Part shown: piece by piece, positions 25,789 through 35,294 of the stretch | How positions within the stretch are numbered: position 1 is the stretch's first letter | How the letters are laid out: the number at the start of each line of letters is the position of its first letter | From: Ignavibacteria bacterium | GTDB taxonomy: Bacteria; Bacteroidota; Ignavibacteria; Tepidaquicellales; Tepidaquicellaceae | DNA: 64,000 bases | Assembly (NCBI GenBank): GCA_036262055.1 | Contig: DATAJP010000003.1 | Span: 1,039,001-1,103,000 of the forward strand | Reading direction: 5' to 3' | Notes under the pieces: model-generated | Told to the model about the DNA's origin: nothing | Database searches by the model: none | The model's input: the letters and a program-made list of their open reading frames with translations, nothing else | Made by a program: the position numbers and the translations under genes

Positions 25789-25801
25789 TTCTCAAACCAA
25801 A

Positions 25802-27094
25802 TTAATTGTAAAGAGGAAACTTAGACGTTAGTTCTTTAACTTGCTCAAGAGTTTTCTTTTTCACATCTTCACTTTTTGGATTTGCAACAACATCATTTAT
25901 CATTTGTGCAATCGTTTCCATCTCGGGTTCTTTCATTCCGCGTGTCGTTAGAGCCGGAGTTCCGAGACGAATACCGCTTGAAACAAGAGGGCTCTTATCA
26001 TCATTAGGAACTGAATTTTTGTTGCAGGTAATTCCGACTTCATCAAGAGTTTCCTGCGCAGCTTTACCTGAAATATTTTTATTTCGCAAATCAATCAGCA
26101 TCAAATGATTATCTGTTCCCTTTGATATTATGTTAAAATCATACCCTATAAGCTTATTAGCAAGTGCCTGAGCGTTTTTAATTACCTGTTTGGCATAATC
26201 AGCAAATTCAGGTGTTAAAGCTTCCTTGAACGCTACTGCTTTAGCTGCAATCACGTGCATTAAAGGTCCGCCCTGAATTCCCGGCATTACCATGGAATCA
26301 ATAAGCTCACTCATCATTTTTGTTCTGCCTGATTTTGGAGCTTTCAAACCAAATGGATTCTCAAAATCTTTTCCCATTAAAATCATTCCGCCTCGAGGAC
26401 CGCGAAGTGTCTTATGTGTTGTTGTTGTTACTAAATGACAATGAGGAAGAGGGTCATTAAGAAGTTTTTTTGCAATCAATCCGGCAGGATGCGCAATATC
26501 GGCAAATAAAAACGCGCCAGCTTTATCTGCAATCTCTCTGAATTTTTTATAATCTATGTTGCGTGAATATGCGCTTGCGCCAACAGTAATCATCTTCGGC
26601 TTAACTTTAACTGCTTCATCCATAACGCGGTCATAATCTATATAACCCGTATCCGTGTTAATGCCATAAGGAGTAAAATTATAAAGCTGACCTGAAAAAT
26701 TAACAGGAGAGCCGTGAGTTAAATGTCCGCCGTGAGATAAATCCATTCCCATTACTTTATCGCCCGGTTTTACGAGCACAAAATATACCGCCATGTTTGC
26801 CTGGCTTCCGGAATGCGGCTGAACGTTAACATATTCTGCTCCAAACAATTCTTTTGCCCTGTCTCTTGCAAGATTTTCAGCAATATCTACAAACTCACAT
26901 CCGCCATAATATCTTTTACCGGGATAACCTTCCGCATATTTATTTGTAAGAACAGAACCCTGCGCCTGCATAACGGCTCTTGATACAAAATTTTCGGAAG
27001 CAATCATTTCAAGTTTTTCCGATTGTCTTCCCTGTTCAAGCGCTATTGTATCAAAAATTTCTTTATCCGAATCTTGTAGATTATTTAATATCAT
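25802..27094 (-). CDS. glyA: Serine hydroxymethyltransferase
   Basis: 430 residues, PLP fold type I. The Schiff-base lysine is Lys228 in [14 protein letters not shown], with ASENF at 32-36 and the tetrahydrofolate-site [13 protein letters not shown] at 53-65. It interconverts serine and glycine with transfer of a one-carbon unit to folate. It is 9 bases downstream of rpiB. Confidence 0.97.
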   Translation of the reverse strand: MILNNLQDSDKEIFDTIALEQGRQSEKLEMIASENFVSRAVMQAQGSVLTNKYAEGYPGKRYYGGCEFVDIAENLARDRAKELFGAEYVNVQPHSGSQANMAVYFVLVKPGDKVMGMDLSHGGHLTHGSPVNFSGQLYNFTPYGINTDTGYIDYDRVMDEAVKVKPKMITVGASAYSRNIDYKKFREIADKAGAFLFADIAHPAGLIAKKLLNDPLPHCHLVTTTTHKTLRGPRGGMILMGKDFENPFGLKAPKSGRTKMMSELIDSMVMPGIQGGPLMHVIAAKAVAFKEALTPEFADYAKQVIKNAQALANKLIGYDFNIISKGTDNHLMLIDLRNKNISGKAAQETLDEVGITCNKNSVPNDDKSPLVSSGIRLGTPALTTRGMKEPEMETIAQMINDVVANPKSEDVKKKTLEQVKELTSKFPLYN

Positions 27095-27103
27095 AAGGTA
27101 AGT

Positions 27104-27556
27104 TTATTTATCAGATTCCATGCCAGACATTTTTTTCACCCGTCTTTCGTGCCTGCTTCCTTCTCCGCCTTCAAACTCAGCTTTCAAAAAGGTCTCTATA
27201 TATTTTTGAGCATTTTCCGGCTTTATAGTATCGGCATCAAAACATAATACATTGGCATTGTTGTGTCTTCTACCCATTTCAGCCATGTTTTCATTGCAGG
27301 GAAGTATCGCGCGTATTCCGTTCACTTTATTGGCAGCGATGCAAATTCCCATTCCGCTGCCGCACATGAGAATACCGTAATCACTTTCACCGGAAACAAC
27401 GCTCTTGCCAACTAACTTTGCATAATCGGGGTAATCGGATGATTCATCATTAAATGCGCCTTTATCAAAAACTTCATAACCTTTTGAGCTTAAATATTCT
27501 TTAAGCGACTCTTTAAGCTTAAATCCTCTGTGGTCTGCTCCGATTGCTAATTTCAT
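27104..27556 (-). CDS. rpiB: Ribose 5-phosphate isomerase B
   Basis: 150 residues. IGADHRGF (5-12), catalytic Cys65 in GILMCGSGMG, and His98 in RRHNNANVL match RpiB of the LacAB family. It interconverts ribulose 5-phosphate and ribose 5-phosphate. It is located between glyA and an outer-membrane protein gene with gaps of 9 bases on both sides. Confidence 0.95.
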   Translation of the reverse strand: MKLAIGADHRGFKLKESLKEYLSSKGYEVFDKGAFNDESSDYPDYAKLVGKSVVSGESDYGILMCGSGMGICIAANKVNGIRAILPCNENMAEMGRRHNNANVLCFDADTIKPENAQKYIETFLKAEFEGGEGSRHERRVKKMSGMESDK

Positions 27557-27565
27557 TTCAATAAA

Positions 27566-28822
27566 TTATTCTTCTGCTCTTCTTAAGAACCAAAGTTCTC
27601 CAAAATTTAAACCGACTGCTACATTAAATAATTCATCTTTAACAAGATTGTTTTCAGTTTTTCCTCTCATTGAATAATTCAAAGCAACATCTATTGAATT
27701 ATATTCACTTATAGGAATTCCCACGCCTAACGCAGCTCCGTATTCCATAATGTCTTCACCGTTAACAGTATAGTATTCTTTTTGATAATATACTCCGAAC
27801 CTGTATGTAAGATTTTCCCACATAGTTTTGTCTGCTTTGTCCGGAGGCTGCATTTCAAGTCCCAAACCGTATTTCATTGAAGTTCCGTAAATTGGGTCAG
27901 AAATGCCAAACTCACGGAAGTTTTCCCAATTCTGTATCAAAACGTCAGCCGCAACTACATATCTGTTATCAAACCTGTTTGAAACACCAAAGCCCATCAT
28001 AGAAGGAATTTCAAAAGTCCCCTGAGTAAATCTGATTGTATCCAAGCCAATGCTCGTTGAATAAATTGCATCTACATTTGAAGTAAGATCTAACTTTGAG
28101 TGATAAAAAAACCCAAAAGTTAAATCCTTAAGATTTTTACTTTTCGTTAACTCATTAAGAAAAAACACAGCTCCTGCTTTAAAGTAAGACCCTCTCAAGT
28201 CATTTTCATTACGAACATAACTGCTTGTGATAAGAGGGTTTGAAAACTTTATGTTGCTCTGATTTTTCAGATTTCCAAAAGCGTAATTATATTCAGCGCC
28301 GACACCGATACTTTTAAATCCTATATATGTCATCCCAAGACTCAAAGATGATATACTTCCCTTGCCTGAATAAATTTTTGTATAATTCTCACCTGCCTGT
28401 GTGCCGCTTTCCGAAATTTTATAATTAACTATGCTGATGGGGTTAATTCCAAGATTCATTACCCATCCGTTATTTTTATTGAACGGGATTCCGATATTCA
28501 TTCCCGTTACATTTCCATCTGAATTTTTGAGTTCACTTGTTGCATTTGAGGATTTTAAAAATCCATAATCTACCGCAAAAGAAAATTTTGTATAATCCAG
28601 AAAAATATTTGCAGCAGGATTCATATTGTTTATATAATTCCCGAGCAATCCGACTCCCTGAACTCCCATTCCGAGCGTCCGCAGGCTTGTGTTATATTTC
28701 AAATCACCGATACCAAAAATAGAATAAGGTGAGCCGCCCGGAAATTCATCCTGCGCTGATGCAGCATTAAGAGAAAGTATGAAAACAAAAACTATTAAAA
28801 TTATTTTTCGCATTTTATGCAT
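27566..28822 (-). CDS. Outer-membrane barrel protein, FadL/PorV-like
   Basis: 418 residues. Signal peptide up to about residue 23 (AASAQ). The mature N-terminus GGSPYSIFGIGDLKYNTSLRTLGMGVQG resembles the start of FadL/OmpP1-type barrels and PorV of T9SS organisms (the GxG near a short helix), then repeated amphipathic strands (WVMNLGINPIS, GVGAEYNYAFG, AVGLNFGELWF). Its role might be lipid uptake or T9SS attachment; neither is shown. An alternative ATG is three codons downstream; no Shine-Dalgarno decides. It follows the lipoprotein gene by 8 bases. Confidence 0.7.
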   Translation of the reverse strand: MHKMRKIILIVFVFILSLNAASAQDEFPGGSPYSIFGIGDLKYNTSLRTLGMGVQGVGLLGNYINNMNPAANIFLDYTKFSFAVDYGFLKSSNATSELKNSDGNVTGMNIGIPFNKNNGWVMNLGINPISIVNYKISESGTQAGENYTKIYSGKGSISSLSLGMTYIGFKSIGVGAEYNYAFGNLKNQSNIKFSNPLITSSYVRNENDLRGSYFKAGAVFFLNELTKSKNLKDLTFGFFYHSKLDLTSNVDAIYSTSIGLDTIRFTQGTFEIPSMMGFGVSNRFDNRYVVAADVLIQNWENFREFGISDPIYGTSMKYGLGLEMQPPDKADKTMWENLTYRFGVYYQKEYYTVNGEDIMEYGAALGVGIPISEYNSIDVALNYSMRGKTENNLVKDELFNVAVGLNFGELWFLRRAEE

Positions 28823-28830
28823 TTGAAAAT

Positions 28831-30018
28831 TTATGGAAGCCGTGGTGTATATCTTATTCTGAGACGCGGAACTTTAGTTAAATCAGAATAACTTGGTGAA
28901 TAAAAAACAAATTCATCAAGATTAGTAAACTGATTCACATTTGCTAAAATTACTCCTAAGTTAGGATACGTACCGTTATTCCAATACTGAAAGTAAGGAG
29001 TTAGCCTTATTTCATAAACTCCATTTACAGGCGTTAAAGAAATAATAGGATTAAGAGTAGTATCGGTTTTATTTACAGAATCTGATGCAGCTCCGATTCT
29101 TAATCTTCTGTCAGATGTACGTAAAATAAATGAATTCACGGTATCTAAAGTCAAAATAAGAAGTGCATCATTAATAATTACATTAGAAGGAAGCTTTGTT
29201 AAATTAAACCCCATCAAATCATTAAACGCAATGCCGTTCTGCAAAGTAAATCTATCAGGCATTAAAACAGATGTTGGCGCATTTGCAAGCCATAAAGATA
29301 ATGAACTATTCATTGTCAGCGTGTCAGTTTCACCGTTCTTGGTTACTATACTCTGGATATAAGGGTCTCTTGATGTAAAAGAAGAACTAAAAGCTTTAAT
29401 TGAATTTGAAGATAAATTCGGGATAATGGCTATTCCATAATTCTTAACAGGATAATTTGTATCAGCAGAATATTCAAGCCAGTCTTTGATAAGCTGCACA
29501 TCCAATGCTATAGAAATCGTTTCGCTGTCAACCGGTGTTCCGGAATATGTTCCCAAAATAGTTGTTCCAATGTCTGAAGCCATAATGGAATCCCATGTAA
29601 CTGATGCCAAATTTAAATCTCTGTTTACACGATAAATGTTAAATGATATTGAACCATTGGAATCCGTATATGCATAATTGGCATAATTAAGATATAGAAC
29701 GGAAGAAACGACTGTCGCACTATCATAATCAGTAAAAATATCATTATACTTTAAAAACGATTTAGTCTCATAATTTTGAGCAGCTCCAATCATTATGTAA
29801 GGAGAATTATATGTATTAACCGGTTTTTTATAATTATTGCTTGTGATTGCCATAGTATCTGCCTGTGAGTCGAGGATGAATGTCCCCGTTGTATCATTGG
29901 GGTCAATAAAATTTATTCCGAGATCTGATGGTTCTGTTTTGCATGAATGCAAAATCGCCGCGCCTGTCAAACAGAAAACAAAAAGCATCAAAAATCTTAA
30001 TCTGAATTTTCTAATCAT
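28831..30018 (-). CDS. Lipoprotein with DNRLRE-like surface domains
   Basis: 395 residues. Lipobox AAILHSC with Cys about residue 26. Mature part has two beta domains; features such as VVSSVLYLNY, YRVNRDLNLASVTWDSI, and the final VPRLRIRYT are those of DNRLRE-like (CBM96-like) carbohydrate-binding modules in surface proteins. It could be also compared with DUF4270 lipoproteins. It pairs with the barrel gene right after it, which suggests an outer-membrane pair. The gap to gmhB is 51 bases. Confidence 0.65.
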   Translation of the reverse strand: MIRKFRLRFLMLFVFCLTGAAILHSCKTEPSDLGINFIDPNDTTGTFILDSQADTMAITSNNYKKPVNTYNSPYIMIGAAQNYETKSFLKYNDIFTDYDSATVVSSVLYLNYANYAYTDSNGSISFNIYRVNRDLNLASVTWDSIMASDIGTTILGTYSGTPVDSETISIALDVQLIKDWLEYSADTNYPVKNYGIAIIPNLSSNSIKAFSSSFTSRDPYIQSIVTKNGETDTLTMNSSLSLWLANAPTSVLMPDRFTLQNGIAFNDLMGFNLTKLPSNVIINDALLILTLDTVNSFILRTSDRRLRIGAASDSVNKTDTTLNPIISLTPVNGVYEIRLTPYFQYWNNGTYPNLGVILANVNQFTNLDEFVFYSPSYSDLTKVPRLRIRYTPRLP

Positions 30019-30069
30019 TTATTATTTTAACAATTATACAATTTTTAAGAGAAGTGCAAAGGTAAGAGT

Positions 30070-30642
30070 TTAATTTCCTGATTTTAAAATATATTCTGAA
30101 GCATCAAGAAGATTTTCAGCAACATATTCGGGGATAATGTTTGCTTCTTTACATTTTATCAATTCGGTTTTACCTTTACCCGTTTTTACCAAAATTTTTT
30201 TTATACCCGCAGTCAAAGCGCACTGCATATCTGTCAGAGAATCACCAATCATCCAGGACTTTGTTTTGTCTATGTCGTATTTGTTTATAGCTTTAACTAT
30301 CATTCCTGTTTTAGGTTTCCTGTCATCGTGGTCTATTTTATATTTCCCAATCTTACCTTCAGCAAGATATGGCGAATAAAAAACGCCATTTATAAGCGAA
30401 TTTTCATCATTTCTGAGAGTGTTCAAGATTTCATCAGTAATTCCCTGAAGTTCATTCATAGTCATATAACCTCTTGCAACTCCCGATTGATTTGAAATGA
30501 TTATGTTAAGAAAACCGTTCTGTCTGAAATTTAAAAGAGCTTCTTTTACTCCGTCAAAAATTTTTATGTCTTCGATTTTGGTCAGAAAGTGAACGTCTTC
30601 GTTTATCGTGCCATCCCTGTCAAGAAAAATCGCTTTGTTCAA
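30070..30642 (-). CDS. gmhB: HAD-IIIA phosphatase, GmhB-like, without zinc loop
   Basis: 190 residues. Nucleophile Asp8 and Asp10 in FLDRDGTI, Ser/Asn-Gln-Ser-Gly in ISNQSGVARGY, RKPKTGM, and GDSLTDMQ are those of D-glycero-D-manno-heptose 1,7-bisphosphate 7-phosphatase. However the usual Cys/His zinc loop before the CRKP motif is replaced by PYLAEGKIGKYKIDHDDRKP with no Cys, so substrate or stability may differ. It lies 6 bases after glgA. Heptose LPS synthesis is the expected pathway, but the other heptose genes are not in the window. Confidence 0.8.
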   Translation of the reverse strand: MNKAIFLDRDGTINEDVHFLTKIEDIKIFDGVKEALLNFRQNGFLNIIISNQSGVARGYMTMNELQGITDEILNTLRNDENSLINGVFYSPYLAEGKIGKYKIDHDDRKPKTGMIVKAINKYDIDKTKSWMIGDSLTDMQCALTAGIKKILVKTGKGKTELIKCKEANIIPEYVAENLLDASEYILKSGN

Positions 30643-30648
30643 TTTTAA

Positions 30649-32130
30649 CTACTTCCTCGAACAAATTTGTTTATACAAATCCATATATTTCTTTGCGGAC
30701 ATATTCCATGAGAAGTCAAGAGCCATACCGTTTCGCATCAGGTTATACCACAGTTTCTTATTTTTATAAGCATCAAGAGCCGCCTTCAAAGTTTTCACCA
30801 TTTCCTTAGCATCATATTTATCAAATAAAAATCCTGTTCCTTTCGGATTTTTATAATCGGTCACAGTATCTGATAATCCCCCTGTATTTCTAACAACCGG
30901 TATAGTTCCGTATTTTAAACTATACATTTGATTTAAACCGCATGGTTCATATTTTGACGGCATAAGAAATATATCGCTTCCCGCTTCAATCCAGTGCGCA
31001 AGGTCTTCATCAAAACCCACATGGACAATAAGCTTTTTGGGATATTTCTTTTTCATCTTTAATAAAAGCTTCTGATATTTTTCATCACCGGTTCCTAAAA
31101 TTATCATCTGAACATTTTCTTTCATTATATCAGGAAATGCCTCAACGATTAAATCAAAACCTTTCTGGTCAACCAATCTGCTGATAACACCTATAAGCGG
31201 GACATTTTCATCATATTCCAATTTAAACTTTTCAAGAAGATCCCTCTTGTTTTCATATTTCAAAGGGATTTCCTGATAAGTATATCTGTATTGAATTATC
31301 TTGTCAAAACTCGGATTCCATATAGTGTTATCAATTCCGTTTAATATCCCGACTAAATCTTTTTTTCGTTCGTTCAGCACATCTTCCATTCCGCATGAAT
31401 AAGCCTTATCGGAACGGATTTCCTCTGCATACTTCTGGCTCACTGTAGTTACTTTATCTGCATATTTAATACCCGCTTTGAGATAGCTGAACTTATCATG
31501 AAACTTTGCGCCGTTGTCAGTGAAAATACTTTCGGGCAAGCCGGTTTTATCAAAAGTTGATTTCGGAAAATTCCCCTGATAAGCAAGATTATGAATTGTA
31601 AAAACAGTTTTTATGTCACCAATCTGTGCATTATTTTTATAAAGAGTTTTCACGTATGCGGGAATCAACCCTGTCTGCCAGTCATTGCAATGAATAATGT
31701 CGGGCTTCCACTGCAAGATTTCAAGAACTTCAAGCACTGCCTTACAGAAAAACATATAACGCTCGTCATTGTTTGTGAAATCAGCTTTGGTTTTTGAATT
31801 CTGATATATGCCTTTGTTCTTAAAAAAATCATTATTTTCCAGAAGATAAATCTGCGCCTTAGTATTTTTTCCGTGAATGAACGAAGATTTTATGCTATAC
31901 TTATAATCTTTCCCATCCATATTAAGGCTGATGTCTTTAAGACGCTTTATTTCATGAATTTGTAACCGTCTTTCATCCAACTGACCGTATTTGGGAGTAA
32001 TTATCCTGACTTCATTACCGAGAGAATTTAGTGCCTGTGGGAGAGAATTTGAAACGTCAGCTAATCCGCCTGTTTTTGAATACGGGAAAACCTCGCTTGT
32101 TACAAAGAGAACGTTGTATCCTTTTGCCAT
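30649..32130 (-). CDS. glgA: Glycogen synthase
   Basis: 493 residues, glycosyltransferase family 5, GT-B fold. KTGGLAD (19-25) binds ADP-glucose, VISRLVDQKGFD and ILGTGDEKYQ are in the second domain, and MPSKYEPCGLNQMYSLKYGT carries the catalytic Glu region. Transfers glucose from ADP-glucose to glycogen. No glgC or glgB nearby. It is followed closely by gmhB. A cobB gene ends 68 bases upstream. Confidence 0.93.
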   Translation of the reverse strand: MAKGYNVLFVTSEVFPYSKTGGLADVSNSLPQALNSLGNEVRIITPKYGQLDERRLQIHEIKRLKDISLNMDGKDYKYSIKSSFIHGKNTKAQIYLLENNDFFKNKGIYQNSKTKADFTNNDERYMFFCKAVLEVLEILQWKPDIIHCNDWQTGLIPAYVKTLYKNNAQIGDIKTVFTIHNLAYQGNFPKSTFDKTGLPESIFTDNGAKFHDKFSYLKAGIKYADKVTTVSQKYAEEIRSDKAYSCGMEDVLNERKKDLVGILNGIDNTIWNPSFDKIIQYRYTYQEIPLKYENKRDLLEKFKLEYDENVPLIGVISRLVDQKGFDLIVEAFPDIMKENVQMIILGTGDEKYQKLLLKMKKKYPKKLIVHVGFDEDLAHWIEAGSDIFLMPSKYEPCGLNQMYSLKYGTIPVVRNTGGLSDTVTDYKNPKGTGFLFDKYDAKEMVKTLKAALDAYKNKKLWYNLMRNGMALDFSWNMSAKKYMDLYKQICSRK

Positions 32131-32198
32131 CTAAAAAAATAATATTTAGATAAAATAAAAATAACCGTTTTGATATTCAATGCAATTAGACAGCTAAA

Positions 32199-32894
32199 TT
32201 ACGAAAAATCATTAAGTAATCTCTCCGTTAATGCAGGCATTCCGTCTTTTGCACGTTCAATTATGAACTCTAAGTTAGGGTAAGTTTTATATAGGTCCGG
32301 CTTGACAGGGTCTATTATGTATTTTGAAATATCATAGGGAACATATTCGATTAATCCCGCAGCCGGATAAACGACGAGAGAAGTACCGACGATAATAAGT
32401 ATATCAATATTTTCAATAACCTCAGCCGCTTCAGCAATTTTAGGTACAAGCTCACCAAACCATACGATATGAGGTCTGAGCTGTGAACCGTGCTCGCATT
32501 TATCACCGATTTTTATGTCTTCGTAACCGATTTCTTTAACAATATGTTCATTCATCGAGCTTCTTGCTTTGGTAAGCTCTCCGTGGAGATGGATTATTTT
32601 ACTCGAACCGGCGCGCTCATGAAGATCATCTACGTTTTGAGTTATGACTGTTACATCGAATTTCTTTTCAAGCTCTGCAATTGCAAGATGAGCGGCGTTT
32701 GGCTTTGCGTCTTTAAGCTGTCTTCGCCTTTGATTATAAAAATCAAGAACGAGTTGTTTATTCTTGTGCCAACCCTGAATCGAGGCAACTTCCATAACGT
32801 CGTATCCTTCCCACAATCCGCCCGAATCACGAAACGTAGAAAGTCCGCTATCAGCACTTACCCCTGCACCCGTCAAAACTGCAATTCGCTTCAT
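32199..32894 (-). CDS. cobB: Sirtuin NAD-dependent protein deacylase, class III
   Basis: 231 residues. TGAGVSADSGLSTFRD (8-23), catalytic His104 in IIHLHGE, TQNVDDLHERAG, and GTSLVVYPAAG are present. Tyr53-x-x-Arg56 in FYNQRRRQL is the pair that favours succinyl/malonyl lysines in SIRT5-type enzymes. The zinc-ribbon Cys tetrad is missing; only Cys133 remains. It was probably lost in this lineage. It leads a minus-strand run and has a dispersed repeat just upstream. Confidence 0.92.
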   Translation of the reverse strand: MKRIAVLTGAGVSADSGLSTFRDSGGLWEGYDVMEVASIQGWHKNKQLVLDFYNQRRRQLKDAKPNAAHLAIAELEKKFDVTVITQNVDDLHERAGSSKIIHLHGELTKARSSMNEHIVKEIGYEDIKIGDKCEHGSQLRPHIVWFGELVPKIAEAAEVIENIDILIIVGTSLVVYPAAGLIEYVPYDISKYIIDPVKPDLYKTYPNLEFIIERAKDGMPALTERLLNDFS

Positions 32895-32908
32895 GTTTTA
32901 AAAAAAAT

Positions 32909-32958
32909 GGGATTCTTCGCGGAGTTTATCCCGTACTTGATACGGGGCTCAGAATGAC
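32909..32958. repeat. Dispersed intergenic repeat
   Basis: GGGATTCTTCGCGGAG at the left and GGCTCAGAATGAC at the right, with CCCGTACTTGATACGGG (a hairpin) in the middle. Same family as at 9815 and 57830. Confidence 0.75.
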
Positions 32959-32983
32959 ACATTATGGAATTAATATAAACAAA

Positions 32984-33003
32984 AAACCCGCTTTCGCGGG
33001 TTT
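32984..33003 (-). terminator. Terminator of the respiratory operon
   Basis: AAACCCGC-TTTC-GCGGGTTT, an 8-bp stem ending in a T run when read on the minus strand, 25 bases past the final operon gene. Confidence 0.92.
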
Positions 33004-33028
33004 CAAATTTCTTATTATTAAAATAAAT

Positions 33029-34384
33029 TTATTTTCCTGTTTGTTTCTGCACCTGGTCAATCAGGTATTGCGCAACCGACTGTGCCTCCTTCATTGAAAT
33101 TCCCTGGTTCGGCATTGCCGGATAGCCCGGGTCAACTTTTGTCGGGTTGTATATAAACGCAGCAAGCTTATTTACGTCACCGTTGTATTTCGGAACAGTT
33201 TGGTCATATGGCGGACCGGTAACTTTCTGGTCAAATTTATGACAAGCGGAACATTTCTGAGTATAAATCTGCTCTCCTGTTAAGCCGACCACTTTGGTTT
33301 CTTTTGGGAAATGCGCGGCTTCAAGAGAATCAGCAACGTGATTAACTGTTATTAAATGCTTTTGCAGAGCATTGGCAAAGGTTACCTGCTCCTTTATGAT
33401 TACAAAAGAAAACGCAAGTATAAGAACAAAAAATGCTGCGGTAGAATACTTAACTTCCGAATTTTTAATGATTGCATAAAGAAAGTTACAAACAAGCAGG
33501 AATGAAACAAGCGCCAATCCTGTATAAATAAACACCGCTTTGGACATTGCTGCCTGCGGGGTCATAACAAATTCTATAATGATGAAAAGCGGAAGAAGCA
33601 CAGTCGTAATTAAAGCAGTCGTTACGGAAAATCTTAATACAAGCTTTTTGTAATCTTCGGTCATATTTTTTATTCCGCCCTGCCAGATAAAAAAGAAATA
33701 CAAAATTGCTGCAGATGAAATCGAAAGCGAAGCAAGAAATAAATATGTGAAATTAATTGCAACATCGCTTAACACAAAAAGACCAAGTATATTGGTTACG
33801 ACGCTCCATTGCGAAGGGTCTTCCGATAGTGTTGTAGCTCCTGCAAAAAGAAACGTTGCCGTTAACAAACAAAACATACCTGAAAAACCGCTTTGTTTCT
33901 TAACGGTTTTCGCAGAATCTTCATAACTTTCGATATCCTGGGGAAGCTTTGCATCTTTACCCACCATTTTTTTGAATGACTCAATAACGCTTACAGCTTT
34001 CATTGAATGTTTGTAGCGGTAAAGGAGAATAACCCCCGCAGTATAGAATATACTTGCCAGCAGAAGCACACCGACCGAAATAACATTAGCGCCCCAGAGC
34101 ATCTGCGCATAAACAAATGTAACCGACAAAACCGGAACAACAACAATTCCAATTCCTGCGCTTAAGCTGATTATAAGTTTATCCAGAATATCCTTTGCAA
34201 ATCTCTGATAAATACTATTAACATGTTTTCTGCCAAGAAAATTAAAAATATACGCAAATACCGACGAACCGAGAATGATTCCACTGAATGGAATGAAAAG
34301 CAATAGAGAAAATACCAGAAATATATTCAGCATTTCCGTATGGTCTGCCGTTGGGGGTATGATTAACTGGTCGAATATATTCAT
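33029..34384 (-). CDS. Multi-span membrane protein with C-terminal cytochrome c domain
   Basis: 451 residues. About eight hydrophobic segments (from about 20 to 345) precede a periplasmic monohaem cytochrome c domain: CSACH at 378-382 with Met424 as the probable sixth ligand (PAMPNQG). The arrangement is like membrane-bound cytochrome subunits placed after caa3 oxidase genes in Bacteroidetes; the membrane part has no family I can name. It starts 1 base after ctaB ends and is the last gene of the operon. It may deliver electrons to the CuA site or link complexes. Confidence 0.75.
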   Translation of the reverse strand: MNIFDQLIIPPTADHTEMLNIFLVFSLLLFIPFSGIILGSSVFAYIFNFLGRKHVNSIYQRFAKDILDKLIISLSAGIGIVVVPVLSVTFVYAQMLWGANVISVGVLLLASIFYTAGVILLYRYKHSMKAVSVIESFKKMVGKDAKLPQDIESYEDSAKTVKKQSGFSGMFCLLTATFLFAGATTLSEDPSQWSVVTNILGLFVLSDVAINFTYLFLASLSISSAAILYFFFIWQGGIKNMTEDYKKLVLRFSVTTALITTVLLPLFIIIEFVMTPQAAMSKAVFIYTGLALVSFLLVCNFLYAIIKNSEVKYSTAAFFVLILAFSFVIIKEQVTFANALQKHLITVNHVADSLEAAHFPKETKVVGLTGEQIYTQKCSACHKFDQKVTGPPYDQTVPKYNGDVNKLAAFIYNPTKVDPGYPAMPNQGISMKEAQSVAQYLIDQVQKQTGK

Positions 34385-34385
34385 A

Positions 34386-35294
34386 TTATATAAAGCTTAT
34401 TAACTTGTCTAAAGAAAAAACCGAGATTATTAAAAGATTATAAAGATTAATTAAAATAAAATATTTCAAGTAAGTTTTATTCGATGATTCCGAATTGTAA
34501 AATTTAACAAACAAAGCCGAAGTTATTATTCCTGCCATGATAATAAACACTGCAGATAAATCATAATTCAATATTCCCGTGAAACACAAAACTATCGGAA
34601 ATGCTGTTGTAGCAACAACTCCTGCGATAATCAATTTTTTCAGTTTGTTTGTATCATATTTATCAGTTAAAACAGGGAAACCGGCTCTTTTGTAATCATT
34701 ATTATAAATCAAAAGCAAAAGCCAGAAATGAGGAATCTGCCATACAAAGAAATAAGCGACTATTAATAAAATGTTACCGTTCAGAACTTCACCACCGGCA
34801 GCAACCCATCCTGCAAGAGGAGGAAGCGCGCCGACTAGAGAGCCCGGAATAATTGCAAACTCCGATTTTCTTTTAAGCGGAGTGTACATATAATTATATG
34901 CAGCCAGTGTCAGCAATCCAACTATGAGAGTCAGCAAATTTGTTTTAACAATTAATATAACCGAACCGGTTAGAATTAATGCCAATGAAATCGCAAGAAC
35001 AGATGAAGGCTTCATCGTGCCGGATGGAATAGGTCTGTTCATTGTTCTTTTCATCAAAGCATCATAATCTCTTTCCTGATATTGATTAAGAGCCGCTGAA
35101 CCGCACGCAAGAATGAAAATTCCAAGCACGGGATAAATAAAATCAAAAGAAAATGATCCCGAGGCAAGAATATATCCTAAAAAAGTTGAGAACGCTACAA
35201 AAAGAGTTATCTTAATTTTAATAGCATCGAATAAGACTGTTAAAAGCCCTGTGGAAGAATTAACAACTGCAATATTTGAATTTATTAACTTCAT
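34386..35294 (-). CDS. ctaB: Protohaem IX farnesyltransferase
   Basis: 302 residues, UbiA-type prenyltransferase with eight or nine helices. The first Asp-rich motif, NQYQERDYDALMKRTMNRP, is at about 65-83. It converts haem b to haem o, the first step to haem a for the oxidase encoded here; ctaA (haem a synthase) is not in the window. Overlaps coxB by 4 bases. Confidence 0.95.
   Translation of the reverse strand: MKLINSNIAVVNSSTGLLTVLFDAIKIKITLFVAFSTFLGYILASGSFSFDFIYPVLGIFILACGSAALNQYQERDYDALMKRTMNRPIPSGTMKPSSVLAISLALILTGSVILIVKTNLLTLIVGLLTLAAYNYMYTPLKRKSEFAIIPGSLVGALPPLAGWVAAGGEVLNGNILLIVAYFFVWQIPHFWLLLLIYNNDYKRAGFPVLTDKYDTNKLKKLIIAGVVATTAFPIVLCFTGILNYDLSAVFIIMAGIITSALFVKFYNSESSNKTYLKYFILINLYNLLIISVFSLDKLISFI

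Noticed and set aside
32490-32957. 155-codon plus-strand frame
   Set aside because: Antisense to cobB and extends into the dispersed repeat.
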